Assembly (NCBI GenBank): GCA_900753305.1 | Contig: CAADYR010000111.1 | Span: forward strand, 1-46,081 | Reading direction: 5' to 3' | DNA length: 46,081 nt | Origin: Lachnospiraceae bacterium | GTDB lineage: Bacteria; Bacillota; Clostridia; Lachnospirales; Lachnospiraceae | Shown: one piece after another, positions 33,083 to 42,216 of the stretch | How positions within the stretch are numbered: the stretch's first letter is position 1 | Layout: each line of letters opens with the position of its first letter | Notes under the pieces: generated by a model | What the model saw: the letters and a program-made list of their open reading frames with translations, nothing else | What the model was told of the DNA's origin: nothing | Databases searched by the model: none | Position numbers and translations under genes: made by a program

Positions 33083-34093
33083 CTACAATAACTGGATACC
33101 GTTCTTTTCACATTCGGCAACCATTTCATCCGGCCACAGAGAACTCTGTACTTCACCAATATGAGCTTTTCTTAAGAAGAACATACAGATGCGGGACTGA
33201 CCGATACCACCACCAATGGTGAAAGGAAGTTCGCCATTGATAACTGCCTGCTGATATGGAAGAGAAGCTCTCTCTTCACATCCTGCTTTCTTTAACTGGG
33301 AGAGCAGAGCATCCTTATCAACACGAATACCCATGGAAGAAAGTTCCAGTGCAATATCCAGAACAGGATAATATACAATAATATCAGCATTCAGTGACCA
33401 GTCATCATAGTCCGGAGCACGACCATCGTGAGGCTCTCCATTTTCCATTTCATCACCGATCTGCATGATGCAGACAGCGCCTTTGGCTTTCGCAATATAG
33501 AATTCACGTTCCTTTGGAGAGTAATCAGGGAAGATCTCTGCCAATTCCTGTGTTGTAACAAAGAAGATATCATGAGGAAGGATCTCCTCGATATAATCAT
33601 ACTGGATTGCCATAAATTTCTCTGTTTTGCGAAGACATTTATATACAGTCTTTACAGTTTCTTTTAAAATATTAATATTACGTTCATCCTGAGTGATAAC
33701 ACGCTCCCAGTCCCACTGATCTACAAAGATGGAATGTACATTGTCGGCTGTTTCGTCACGACGGATCGCATTCATATCTGTATAGATACCTTCACCATAG
33801 CCGAAACCGTATTTCTTCAGTGCATATCTTTTCCATTTGGCAAGGGATTGTACTACTTCAGCTTCTCTACCGTTCTGTTCCTTGATATCAAAGGAAACAG
33901 GGCGCTCTATTCCGTTGAGGTTATCGTTAAGACCTGATAGGGGATCTACGAATAAAGGCGCAGATACACGGGTCAGATGCAGGCGTTCAGCCAGAAGATT
34001 CTGGAAGAAGTCCTTGACTGTCTTGATCGCGATCTGTGTATCATGCAGGTTCAGAGCGGAATGATAATTCTTTGGAATTATTAAGTTGTCCAT
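33083..34093 (-). CDS. asnA: Aspartate-ammonia ligase (asparagine synthetase A)
   Basis: A 336-aa class II synthetase-like enzyme making asparagine from aspartate, ammonia and ATP (E. coli AsnA is 330 aa). Signature stretches: LHLTRVSAPLFVDPLSGLND, YTDMNAIRRDE, HSIFVDQWDWE and GGGIGQSRICMFFL. Start ATG 34093 (MDNLIIPKNYHS) has AGGAG upstream; a slightly longer frame exists but gives no family match. It carries its own promoter. Confidence 0.96.
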   Translation of the reverse strand: MDNLIIPKNYHSALNLHDTQIAIKTVKDFFQNLLAERLHLTRVSAPLFVDPLSGLNDNLNGIERPVSFDIKEQNGREAEVVQSLAKWKRYALKKYGFGYGEGIYTDMNAIRRDETADNVHSIFVDQWDWERVITQDERNINILKETVKTVYKCLRKTEKFMAIQYDYIEEILPHDIFFVTTQELAEIFPDYSPKEREFYIAKAKGAVCIMQIGDEMENGEPHDGRAPDYDDWSLNADIIVYYPVLDIALELSSMGIRVDKDALLSQLKKAGCEERASLPYQQAVINGELPFTIGGGIGQSRICMFFLRKAHIGEVQSSLWPDEMVAECEKNGIQLL

Positions 34094-34145
34094 ATATATT
34101 TCTCCTCTCATTGCGAGTGATTTTATACGATATTTAACCTTTTAT

Positions 34146-34173
34146 ATTATAACACGCATACCTGCAAATTCAA
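34146..34173 (-). promoter_or_regulatory. Promoter of asnA
   Basis: On the minus strand: TTGAAT (34173-34168), a 16-nt spacer and TATAAT (34151-34146), about 50 nt before the asnA start and after the end of the SDR gene. Confidence 0.6.
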
Positions 34174-34186
34174 GAAGTTTTTGTAG

Positions 34187-34987
34187 CTATGGACGTTGTC
34201 CTAATCCGCCTTCCAGAGTCAGGGTTTCACCTGTCATATATTTAAAGTCAGGGGAAGCGAGCTGGACGCATACTCTGCCTATTTCCAGTTCTGCATCACC
34301 AAAATGCCCTGCGGGTGGTGTGTGTACATTTTTCTCAAAAGCATCAGGATATGCTTTCTGGAACTGTTCAAGCTGTGCTGTCCATGCCAGAGGGCAGATG
34401 ATATTGACATTAATGCCGTCCTTTGCCCATTCTGTTGCTGCAACTCTGGTCAGACCGCGGATGCCTTCTTTGGCAGCGGCATAGGCGCACTGACCGAAAT
34501 TACCGAACAGACCTGCACCGGATGCAAAGTTGATGACACTGCCACGGGTCTTGACCAGATGCGGATAGCATGCCTTCATATAATAAAAAGCAGCATAGAG
34601 TCCGGAATAGAGTGCCAGGTTGAACTGCTCTGTTGTGTGCTCTGCAAGAGGTACTCCTGAAGCGGAAGCCTGGGCATTATTGATCAGGACATCGATACGT
34701 CCAAAGGTTTTGATCGTTTCTTCTATTACGTGATTGACTATTGCTTCGTTATCGGCACCGGCATTGACGTCTGCCTGTACAGTCAGTACTTTAATGGAGT
34801 AATTCTTTTCCAGTTCCTCTTTGGCAGCTTCCAGTTTGGCTGTATTTCTTCCTGTTATGACCAGATTGGCGCCTTCTTTTGCATAGGCGGTTGCAATACC
34901 GTATCCGATAGAGCCGCATCTGCCATCGCTTAATACGGCGCGGCCGGCTCCTGTAATGATCGCTGTTTTACCTGTTAAAAATCCCAT
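34187..34987 (-). CDS. Short-chain dehydrogenase/reductase with extended glycine loop
   Basis: A 266-aa Rossmann-fold NAD(P)-dependent oxidoreductase. Catalytic residues are present: NNAQ, Ser in INFASGAG, and YAAAK (Tyr and Lys); ITGR after beta-2 suggests NADP preference. The coenzyme loop is unusual: between TGAGR and GSIGYGIA there are about seven extra residues (AVLSDGRC), so the classic TGxxxGIG spacing is broken. C-terminal GETLTLEGGLG resembles the usual SDR ending. It is divergent from an acyl-adenylating gene, so a joint role in acyl or acid metabolism is possible. Substrate unknown. Confidence 0.85.
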   Translation of the reverse strand: MGFLTGKTAIITGAGRAVLSDGRCGSIGYGIATAYAKEGANLVITGRNTAKLEAAKEELEKNYSIKVLTVQADVNAGADNEAIVNHVIEETIKTFGRIDVLINNAQASASGVPLAEHTTEQFNLALYSGLYAAFYYMKACYPHLVKTRGSVINFASGAGLFGNFGQCAYAAAKEGIRGLTRVAATEWAKDGINVNIICPLAWTAQLEQFQKAYPDAFEKNVHTPPAGHFGDAELEIGRVCVQLASPDFKYMTGETLTLEGGLGQRP

Positions 34988-35035
34988 AATATACCGTCCT
35001 TTCTGTTAAGTGTGAGAATAGTTACGTTTATTTTT

Positions 35036-35064
35036 ATTATAAGTGATAGGAAGTTGATTGACAA
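35036..35064 (-). promoter_or_regulatory. Promoter of the SDR gene
   Basis: On the minus strand: TTGTCA (35064-35059), a 17-nt spacer and TATAAT (35041-35036). The -10 is perfect and the -35 is 5/6. The same bases read TTGACA on the other strand, shifted by one. Confidence 0.75.
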
Positions 35065-35114
35065 CTGTGGAGAAAAGAATAACGATGGGATTAAAGGACT
35101 ATTTGAAATAACGA

Positions 35115-35143
35115 TTGACAGTCAGGATACAATGAAGTAAACT
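35115..35143 (+). promoter_or_regulatory. Promoter of the acyl-adenylating gene
   Basis: TTGACA (35115-35120), a 17-nt spacer and TAAACT (35138-35143, 4/6), 52 nt upstream of ATG 35196. Divergent from the SDR promoter. Confidence 0.55.
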
Positions 35144-35195
35144 TATGAAGCTGACAAACATATACATGTATACAGAAAGATGGGGGTAACAGAAG

Positions 35196-36932
35196 ATGAG
35201 TACAGTTCTTACAGGAAAAGCAAGCATTGACAGACCATGGTTAAACTACTATCCGGAGACTTTCAAGAACGTAGAAGTACCGAAGATGACCATTGAGGCA
35301 TTTTTGCGGATGAGGAATCAGGATCAGACTAAATATGCATTTGAATATTATGGTCGCAGATACGATTATGAATGGTTGTGGCAGCAGGTAGATGCAGCAG
35401 CCAGAGCATTAAAAGCAGTAGGATTTGAAGAAGGTGACAGAATACCGGTATTCATACAGGCAGTGCCGGCTCATTATATTCTGCTTCTGGCAGCAGAGAG
35501 AATCGGTGCAGCAATGCTTTGCAGAGATGATACACCACAGGAACTGTGCTTTGCGATTCGCAAGACAACAACGGATGTCGTTTTTGTTCATGATTATTTA
35601 TCCAAGGCAGATGAAGATATGATGAGAGAAACGACACAGGTCAGAAGAATTGTTAAGATCTCACCGTATGATTATGCAGACCGGGACAGTATGCCTGATT
35701 ATGTGGTAAAGGGCATAGAAGAACATTATGCAGAAGAAAGAGAAGATTTAGCAGGAGATATGACCTGGCAGGAATTTCTGGAACTTGGTAAGAATTATCA
35801 GGGTGATTATCATGTAAGTGAAGATCCTGACAGACCGGTATTTGGAGCATATACAAGTGGTTCTACAGGGGTATCCAAGCTGGTAATCCATTCCTCTGCC
35901 AATATTGTTGCAATTGCCTACCAGATGTCTATATTCGTCCCGCCATCACCTGTACAGGAGAAATGGTGGCTGCCGATTCTGACCCCTGCATTGATCGCTG
36001 CGACAGTATCAATGACCATATTCCCTTTATCTGCAGGATTATATGTTATTCTCGACCCCTATTGTCCGTTGGAAGATATTGATGTACAGTTTATGAAATA
36101 CCAGCCTAATTTCTGGGCTTTGATCCCGATGTTCTGTGAGATTCTGATGAAGAGCGACAGAATTCCTGATGATTATGACATGTCCCATCTTAGAAGCATC
36201 GGAACAGGTGCAGAACCAATGAATGAACGCAAGAGCAGAGAAGTAGAGGAATTCTTCCACAGACATAACTGCATGGCAACCTTAAGTGCAGGTTATGGAC
36301 AGAGTGAAGGGTGTTCCAATTTCACACTGCCTAACCCCATGTTCCCGTTGACAGATGGCTGTGTGGGTATGCCAATGCCTGCTACCGTACTGGCAGTATT
36401 TGATCCGGAGACACTGGAAGAGAAAAATTATGGGGAAATCGGCGAAGTATGCATGAACGGACCTGCTAAGATGCTGTATTATGGCGGTTTTTCTGCGGGA
36501 AAGCTTACCGAGAGAACTCTGGTACCTCATCCGGATGGTGACAGATGGCTGCATACAGGTGATTTTGGATATATTTCAGAGAATGGTATTGTATATATTC
36601 TGGGAAGAGGCGATGTGAAGCGTTATGGCGGCGGGACACTTTATATGATGCGTATGGAGAGCCGTATGGTAGAAGCCAGTGGTGTGAAAGACGGTTTCTT
36701 CTGTTTCATTCCCGATGCAGAGCATGAGGGTTATTCTGTTCCTTATTTATTTGTTATCCTGGAAGAAGGAAAGAGCATAGATGAGGTAAAGGACAACATT
36801 CTGGCAACGCTTGAGCCGTATGAATATCCGGTAGAAATCCGTGTAATTAAAGAACGCCCGTATTTCCATTTTAAGACAAACAGAAAAGAACTGACAGAAG
36901 CAATTTTAAAAGAAAGAAGTAAAGAAGCATAG
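35196..36932 (+). CDS. AMP-dependent acyl-CoA ligase-type enzyme
   Basis: A 578-aa class I adenylate-forming enzyme. The ATP loop is YTSGSTGVSK (A3), YGQSEG stands for the usual YGxTE (A5), LHTGD is intact (A7). The hinge reads GRGDVKRYGGG, where most members have GRxDDxIK. The C-terminal lysine candidate lies in FKTNRKEL. The first about 30 residues (ASIDRPWLNYYPETF) resemble ligases acting on small or aromatic acids, but the substrate is not determinable. The start follows a weak GGGGGTAA site. Divergent from the SDR gene; a terminator follows. Confidence 0.85.
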   Translation: MSTVLTGKASIDRPWLNYYPETFKNVEVPKMTIEAFLRMRNQDQTKYAFEYYGRRYDYEWLWQQVDAAARALKAVGFEEGDRIPVFIQAVPAHYILLLAAERIGAAMLCRDDTPQELCFAIRKTTTDVVFVHDYLSKADEDMMRETTQVRRIVKISPYDYADRDSMPDYVVKGIEEHYAEEREDLAGDMTWQEFLELGKNYQGDYHVSEDPDRPVFGAYTSGSTGVSKLVIHSSANIVAIAYQMSIFVPPSPVQEKWWLPILTPALIAATVSMTIFPLSAGLYVILDPYCPLEDIDVQFMKYQPNFWALIPMFCEILMKSDRIPDDYDMSHLRSIGTGAEPMNERKSREVEEFFHRHNCMATLSAGYGQSEGCSNFTLPNPMFPLTDGCVGMPMPATVLAVFDPETLEEKNYGEIGEVCMNGPAKMLYYGGFSAGKLTERTLVPHPDGDRWLHTGDFGYISENGIVYILGRGDVKRYGGGTLYMMRMESRMVEASGVKDGFFCFIPDAEHEGYSVPYLFVILEEGKSIDEVKDNILATLEPYEYPVEIRVIKERPYFHFKTNRKELTEAILKERSKEA

Positions 36933-36944
36933 AATATTCACGAG

Positions 36945-36983
36945 AATGCTGTATCATCAGAGAGGGTGGTACAGCATTTTTTG
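36945..36983 (+). terminator. Terminator after the acyl-adenylating gene
   Basis: AATGCTGTA (36945-36953) pairs with TACAGCATT (36970-36978), extended inward by TCATC/GGTGG pairing, with a TTTTTTG tail. It isolates the following operon. Confidence 0.85.
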
Positions 36984-37004
36984 TTGATTATTCACATTTA
37001 ACGC

Positions 37005-37036
37005 TTGAAACATATGAAAAGTTAACATAATATAGT
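37005..37036 (+). promoter_or_regulatory. Candidate promoter of the injection-system-like operon
   Basis: TTGAAA (37005-37010), a 17-nt spacer and TAATAT (37028-37033), overlapping TATAGT (37031-37036). About 50 nt of leader separate it from the first gene of a ten-gene or longer operon. Confidence 0.5.
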
Positions 37037-37087
37037 ATGTAACGGAGATATTATAATTCGGGTTATTTGAGAGAGGTATGACTTGGA

Positions 37088-38185
37088 ATGAGAGGACGAT
37101 GTAACAGGGCGATATTATTTGCAAAAGTAAATGAAGATATGGCAGATTTATTGTCTTTGATTACAGTATCACCACATATGCTCGCATTAGAAGATGCACA
37201 GATCAGGTGTGTGGAAGATAATCTGGTGGTGCATTCTTTAGAAGAATTTGAAGACAAATTTAAAATAGAGATTCCCGTATATGAAGAAACAGAATATCAG
37301 AAGGCTGAACAAAGTCTGGAAAATGTAGAAAGGTATTACAAAGTTCTGGAACAGAAAGAGCAGGGAGAACAATATAGACTGTGGTATTATGATATAAAGG
37401 AGAAAGAAGATATCCCAAAGGAACATCAACAGATATCAGCCAAACAATATGAAATATGGCTGGGAGTAAAGAGTTTCTTTGAACAGGGTGAAAATCTGGA
37501 ATTACTGATTTCAAATCTCTCCTATGAGGATATGAAAACCAATGATGCAGAGAGGAAACTTTCTTTATATATGGAGACAGTAAATGAGAAACTTGATGAT
37601 ACGCAGCAGATCACATTTGCTGTTTTCACGGAAATACCAATGATGAGTGTGCAGACTAAAATAAACAGAATCCGGTTTGAAGGAACAAAAAAGAAGCAGG
37701 ACACATCTTTGATGGATCCTGGAAAACTGGCATTTCTCTTTAACATATTGGAAAGAGAGCAGATCGTAAGCTGTTATCAATATGAAACAGGAGTGGAATC
37801 ATCAGCAAGAGCAGTTGCCTTAGAGGGAAGAACAAGGATACAGGAAAGTGCGTTTGAATTTGAAAAACAGATAAACAGTGCTGTCATTTCATGCTGTTAT
37901 CCCAATCTGACATGGATAGAAGATCAGGTATATATTGGTGCTGCATATGTTGTTGCGGGGATGTTACTGGCCGGCAGGGAAGAGAAGAGCATGACCACCA
38001 TGCCAAGAGAATTATATCCTTACAGAGAAGCAGTAAAAGAAGAACTGGCAAAGGCACCTTTTGGATCAATGCTGTCATATTCTCCAAAGGCAGAAGACAG
38101 ACAAATGATCCTGGACAGTGCAAGATGTCAGGAATGGAGGTTTGGTTCCTATAGAAGAATAGACAGGGAGGATATGCATGTTTAA
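37088..38185 (+). CDS. Unknown protein, first gene of injection-system-like operon
   Basis: 365 aa, no signal peptide, no clear membrane span. I do not recognise a family. The first half is largely helical and charged (EFEDKFKIEIPVYEETEYQKAEQSLENVERYY). The second half has strand-rich stretches (ITFAVFTEIPMMSVQTKINRIRFEG) and a hydrophobic helix near the C-terminus (YIGAAYVVAGMLLAG). ATG 37088 is preceded by GAGAGG at about 10 nt. It overlaps the next gene by 8 nt. Its first position in the operon and size would fit a structural part of a tail-like particle, but a sheath or tube role is only a guess. Confidence 0.75.
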   Translation: MRGRCNRAILFAKVNEDMADLLSLITVSPHMLALEDAQIRCVEDNLVVHSLEEFEDKFKIEIPVYEETEYQKAEQSLENVERYYKVLEQKEQGEQYRLWYYDIKEKEDIPKEHQQISAKQYEIWLGVKSFFEQGENLELLISNLSYEDMKTNDAERKLSLYMETVNEKLDDTQQITFAVFTEIPMMSVQTKINRIRFEGTKKKQDTSLMDPGKLAFLFNILEREQIVSCYQYETGVESSARAVALEGRTRIQESAFEFEKQINSAVISCCYPNLTWIEDQVYIGAAYVVAGMLLAGREEKSMTTMPRELYPYREAVKEELAKAPFGSMLSYSPKAEDRQMILDSARCQEWRFGSYRRIDREDMHV

Positions 38186-38948
38186 ATATGTAGAGCCATT
38201 GTATAAGAATAGCATGATTCTGACAGCGCAGGTATTACAGGAACATACGGATTATGCATATCATATGCTGCAGAATGCCTATATGGATTATTCGGATGGA
38301 ATTATATCAGGAGTGGATATCAGAATCACGGATGCGCATATTCTGGTAAATCCCGGGTTGATCAAGCATAATGGAATCATATATAGTCTCAGTAAAACGG
38401 AGTATCTTCCATATGAACATCGAAATGTGCAGACATTTCTGCGTATTCGTTTTCTGGATGCCGTGGAGTGTGAAGGCAGTGTATGCTATGAAACAGAACT
38501 GATTCTGTCAGAGGAGGCAGCAGAATTTCCGTATGAAATGGAGCTGGGGCGATTTATCGCTTCATCCGGGGCAGTACTTTATAAAAATCAGACGGACTTC
38601 TACAAGCTGGCAGTTGTATATGATAATTTTGATATCAGGTATGTAAAATATGCTGCTGTAAAGGAGCCGACAGTGTCACCGGTCGTAACAACTCTGTTTG
38701 GTAAGGCATTGCTGGACAAACATACCAATGATGTGTATGATGTAGCGTTTGCCATGTTATGCAGGAATGGACAACCGGTAGCCAGAGAGAATATTATAGA
38801 GTACATACAGATAAAAATGCATAGAGAATATGAGAAACTCAGCAACGAACAGATCTACAGGGAATTCGAAAAGATATTGGGCAGATCGTCCATGACGGGA
38901 AATGTAGTGGCAAGGCAACAGCCTGTAAGAAAAGTCATAGTTGATTAG
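38178..38948 (+). CDS. TssK/phage-fibre-like baseplate protein (putative)
   Basis: 256 aa. The N-terminal half (NSMILTAQVLQEHTDYAYHM, then GIISGVDIRITDAHILVNPG, then NGIIYSL) follows the pattern of the shell domain of T6SS TssK and of phage tail-fibre or baseplate proteins: a helix, a GIISG turn, then beta strands around a xNPGxxxxNG turn. The C-terminal part is helical (ENIIEYIQIKMHREYEKLS). It lacks the length of full TssK (about 440 aa). GGGAGG lies 6 nt before ATG 38178, which overlaps the previous gene. Assignment by pattern only; plain unknown is the alternative. Confidence 0.5.
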   Translation: MFKYVEPLYKNSMILTAQVLQEHTDYAYHMLQNAYMDYSDGIISGVDIRITDAHILVNPGLIKHNGIIYSLSKTEYLPYEHRNVQTFLRIRFLDAVECEGSVCYETELILSEEAAEFPYEMELGRFIASSGAVLYKNQTDFYKLAVVYDNFDIRYVKYAAVKEPTVSPVVTTLFGKALLDKHTNDVYDVAFAMLCRNGQPVARENIIEYIQIKMHREYEKLSNEQIYREFEKILGRSSMTGNVVARQQPVRKVIVD

Positions 38949-38965
38949 AGCAGAAGGTTATTGAA

Positions 38966-40147
38966 ATGACACAAGAGCAATTGAGAGAGAAACTGAAACA
39001 GATAGAGAATCTGTCTGAACGTAAGGAGATACGGGAGATATATCAGTCTGTATTTGAACAACTGGCGCTGTATCAGGAAGAGAAGATAAGGCAACTGGAG
39101 CAGCAGGTGCAGGAAGACTTGAGTGGCAGCATGGTCGATTATGGTATTGATATGTTTCTGGTGAACCATGAAGAGAGCAGGAGGTGGAGAGATGTATGTG
39201 AAGCACTGGACGATACACGGATTTATCCACCAGACTGGAATCAAAAGAGGATAAAACGTGTATATCTGGAATTGGTACAACACCAGCTTGAACAGGTAAT
39301 AAGGCAGGAAAGAGAATTTCATGCAGTGGTAAAGACCAATTGTGATGTATATGACTGCAAAGTAGCGCTACAGATGAGTGATGAGTCTGTGAAGAAAATA
39401 AATACGCTCAATAAGATAATGGAAAGCAATGGAATTAATAATCCTATGCTGCCCCATTGTTTTGCTGAGCGCTTTTGTGATGTCATTTTTAAAGTACAGT
39501 ACGATAAATTGAGAAGTCAGGAAACGATTCTTTCGGTTGAAGTTGACTGGGAAGAAATGACACCATACGTAAGAGAAGATGCTGTCCTTCTATGCAATGT
39601 CAGAAGATGCCAGTTAAAAGAAAGAATATTTCCGATACCGGAACAACAGGAAATCAGATATAAACATGAACTGATTCCGAGAAAAACGCAATATGCATAT
39701 CTGGTAGATGTATCAGATATGAGAAATTATGAAATAAACAGACAGCAGGATTTACTCCTTATTAAGACTACGATAAAACAATATAAGAAATGGAATGTGT
39801 ACGAAATCGTTCCCCAAAAGGAGTGGAAATTGGCAGGAAATGCAGAAAATGTGCTGTCTACCCGGATAAACAGAAATATTATAGATGAAATTCAAAGAGG
39901 AAAAAGAAATACCAGAGCTGAATTATATCGGATCGTGAATTCTTATGAGGTATCGGCATACTTTGATAAAATTGAAATAGAGGACAGGAAGATCAACTTC
40001 TATGTAAAACAGGACACCTATATAGTACGGGCATGCATGGATATGATGCTGGCAGATATGGAGACCATGTATCCGCAATCAGGTATAACAGGGAATTTGT
40101 ATACAGGACAGGAGAAGGACACATGGGAAACAGGATATGGGAACTGA
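38966..40147 (+). CDS. Unknown coiled-coil-start protein of the operon
   Basis: 393 aa, not recognised. The first about 75 residues are a coiled coil (EKLKQIENLSERKEIREIYQ, EEKIRQLEQQVQEDL). The middle is mixed with many charged strands (ILSVEVDWEEMTPYVREDAVLLCNVRRC). The last about 80 residues may be a separate helical/beta domain (YEVSAYFDKIEIEDRKINFYVK). No signal or membrane span. It could be a baseplate or scaffold part. GAAGG is 8 nt before ATG 38966, and the end overlaps the next gene by 25 nt. Confidence 0.75.
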   Translation: MTQEQLREKLKQIENLSERKEIREIYQSVFEQLALYQEEKIRQLEQQVQEDLSGSMVDYGIDMFLVNHEESRRWRDVCEALDDTRIYPPDWNQKRIKRVYLELVQHQLEQVIRQEREFHAVVKTNCDVYDCKVALQMSDESVKKINTLNKIMESNGINNPMLPHCFAERFCDVIFKVQYDKLRSQETILSVEVDWEEMTPYVREDAVLLCNVRRCQLKERIFPIPEQQEIRYKHELIPRKTQYAYLVDVSDMRNYEINRQQDLLLIKTTIKQYKKWNVYEIVPQKEWKLAGNAENVLSTRINRNIIDEIQRGKRNTRAELYRIVNSYEVSAYFDKIEIEDRKINFYVKQDTYIVRACMDMMLADMETMYPQSGITGNLYTGQEKDTWETGYGN

Positions 40148-40788
40148 TCGGTGAAAGGGCAATACAGGATCAGGAAGAATTGGAGTTTGTCATTGCAACA
40201 CAGGGGTCACCTTATGATGAAGTAACAGGGATGGAAGGTCAGCAGATTGCAATTAATCCGTATATTCAATATGGAGGAATATTATCCGGGTTATTGGAAA
40301 ATGACAGTTTTCTGCAAAGCCAAGAAGGAAAACTTCTGTTCCATCAGGCTGTTTACAGATTGCTGCAAATAGAAAAGTATGCAGGTTGTGATAAGAATTA
40401 TTTTATAAAAAGGCTGATTGAAAAAGAGATAACTACAGGAAAATTTGGAGAAGAGATATCCGAATTCTATCAAATGCTGACAAGAAAGGAACAGAACCGG
40501 ACGTTGGAGAATATTATGTTTTTTTATCAGCATAAGCAAAGTGTAGATGTTTTTGCCAGAGAAGTATCAGAACTTTATCCTCACTGTATGTTATTTCAGA
40601 ATATAGAGGAACCCGGTCATATTTATGTTTATATGGGAACGGCAAAGGACAGACATGTATTGTGGATGATTGAGAGATGCAGGGACTTGTTCCTTCCAAT
40701 AGATACACAGGTACATATAGCGTGGACAGAAGCTTTTCTGATGACAGATATGCATAGACTGGATGTAAACGGAAAATGCATTGTATAG
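40123..40788 (+). CDS. Unknown baseplate-wedge-like protein
   Basis: 221 aa from ATG 40123, which follows AGGAGAAGG closely; the frame is open earlier but that part overlaps the previous gene. It is mostly helical in the first 150 residues. The ending IYVYMGTAKDRHVLWMIERC, then FLPIDTQVHIAWTEAFLMTD, resembles the C-terminal ends of tail protein I/TssG-type wedge proteins, where a helix pair precedes FLPxxTxVxI. This is weak. It precedes the first spike gene, as wedge genes do in contractile systems. Confidence 0.6.
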   Translation: MGNRIWELIGERAIQDQEELEFVIATQGSPYDEVTGMEGQQIAINPYIQYGGILSGLLENDSFLQSQEGKLLFHQAVYRLLQIEKYAGCDKNYFIKRLIEKEITTGKFGEEISEFYQMLTRKEQNRTLENIMFFYQHKQSVDVFAREVSELYPHCMLFQNIEEPGHIYVYMGTAKDRHVLWMIERCRDLFLPIDTQVHIAWTEAFLMTDMHRLDVNGKCIV

Positions 40789-40813
40789 AGGGTAATGGAA
40801 AGGATGGAAATGG

Positions 40814-42196
40814 ATGACAGGAGTATATAATCATGCGTGGCTGACTCCTTATAATATGGAATATATAACGCAAATAGAGATAGACAGGTCAATGAATGTT
40901 CATGATAAGGCATATGTAAAGGGAATGATATCAGAAACTTCCCTGTTGGCCTATCAGAATATGATGGATGGGAAAACGGTTATATCACTGTTTTTTCAGG
41001 AGGATGAGCAGACACAGTTGTTATTTGCAGGTTTTATTGAAAGAATGAAAGTAACGGAGCTTGGGGAACAGCGGGAAGTATGGATGGAATTAAGCGGATT
41101 GACTCAAGTCTTGGACAGAACGAAGGTGATACTGGACTATCAGGATATTACAAAAACCAATAAAGGAATGATTGAGGAACTGATGAAATCGTATCCTGAT
41201 ATAGACTGTGATATAAACTGTCCCGATGAAACGATACAGGATTTCATGATGCAGTATGAAGAATCGGATTATGAATTTGCCGGCAGAGTGCTCTCACGCG
41301 TAGGAGCACCTGTTTATACGACCATGCAGGGTAAAAACGGAAGAATATGTTATGGACTGTCTGTAAGGGATACAGAGGTCGTTCTCAATCAGGCAGAATG
41401 GGAAGTAAGTTATGATGCCGGTGAGAAATATCGGTTAGAGACTGACGAATATCTGGATCTGGGAATGGAGATAGAACTGGATGGACATAAACTGATCGTC
41501 ATATCTGTACATAACAGATATCTGCAGGGAGAATCAGTAAATGAATATATGCTTGGTACAAAAGAGGCATGCGCAACCGCAAGATGGACCAACCATGAAG
41601 TGACAGGAATCTCAATGGACGGGGTGATCAAAGACTGTAAGCGCGATAAGGTTAAGATAGAACTGAGCAAGACGACACCCTGTGAAGAAGATAAAAGGAA
41701 ATGGTTCGCATATTCATCGCCGGCAGCATCAACAGATGGCAGTGGCTGGTATTGTATGCCGGTAATAGGAGAAGAAATCCGGTTGTTCTGTCCAACAGAT
41801 GATGAAAATGACGCATATGTCATTTCTGCGATCAGAAAAAAACAGGAAGGACAGACAGATTCACTGAATCAACAGGGAAAGCAGGCAGGACAGCAGCCTG
41901 AAAATAAAGTGTTATCTAACGCAGAAGGACAATCAGTGTCCTTTTTACCACAGGGGATAGAAATGACCTGTGCAGACAGTGCGGCTACAATGTTTCTGAA
42001 CCAGGATGGAACCATAGAGATCGTAGCACAGAAAGATATCAGGATCTATGCAGATGAAACAGTTATGATGAGAGCGGAGCGGGGAATGTGTATTACGTCG
42101 GCAAACGCAATGACAATCAGTAATGACAGTGGAAGTACTCTGGTGATCGATACGGAAATTACAGAGAATGCCAATCGGATCAGGAATAACTGTTAA
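40814..42196 (+). CDS. VgrG / gpD-gpV-type spike protein 1
   Basis: 460 aa. The N-terminal region (about 1-240) follows the phage late-control D/VgrG base pattern (YNMEYITQIEIDRSMNVHDKA, then FIERMKV, ELSGLTQVLDR, ESDYEFAGRVLSRVGAPVYT). An OB-fold gpV domain follows (about 255-345) with the typical WFAYSSPAASTDGSGWYCMP and IGEEIRLFCPTDDENDAYVI. A flexible Gln-rich linker then leads to a beta-prism tip (SVSFLPQGIEMTC, IEIVAQKDIRIYADETVMM) ending at NRIRNNC. This is the full build of a contractile-tail spike. It starts at ATG 40814, 26 nt after the preceding gene. Confidence 0.8.
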   Translation: MTGVYNHAWLTPYNMEYITQIEIDRSMNVHDKAYVKGMISETSLLAYQNMMDGKTVISLFFQEDEQTQLLFAGFIERMKVTELGEQREVWMELSGLTQVLDRTKVILDYQDITKTNKGMIEELMKSYPDIDCDINCPDETIQDFMMQYEESDYEFAGRVLSRVGAPVYTTMQGKNGRICYGLSVRDTEVVLNQAEWEVSYDAGEKYRLETDEYLDLGMEIELDGHKLIVISVHNRYLQGESVNEYMLGTKEACATARWTNHEVTGISMDGVIKDCKRDKVKIELSKTTPCEEDKRKWFAYSSPAASTDGSGWYCMPVIGEEIRLFCPTDDENDAYVISAIRKKQEGQTDSLNQQGKQAGQQPENKVLSNAEGQSVSFLPQGIEMTCADSAATMFLNQDGTIEIVAQKDIRIYADETVMMRAERGMCITSANAMTISNDSGSTLVIDTEITENANRIRNNC

Positions 42197-42216
42197 GAGC
42201 AGGAAGGATAGGAAAT

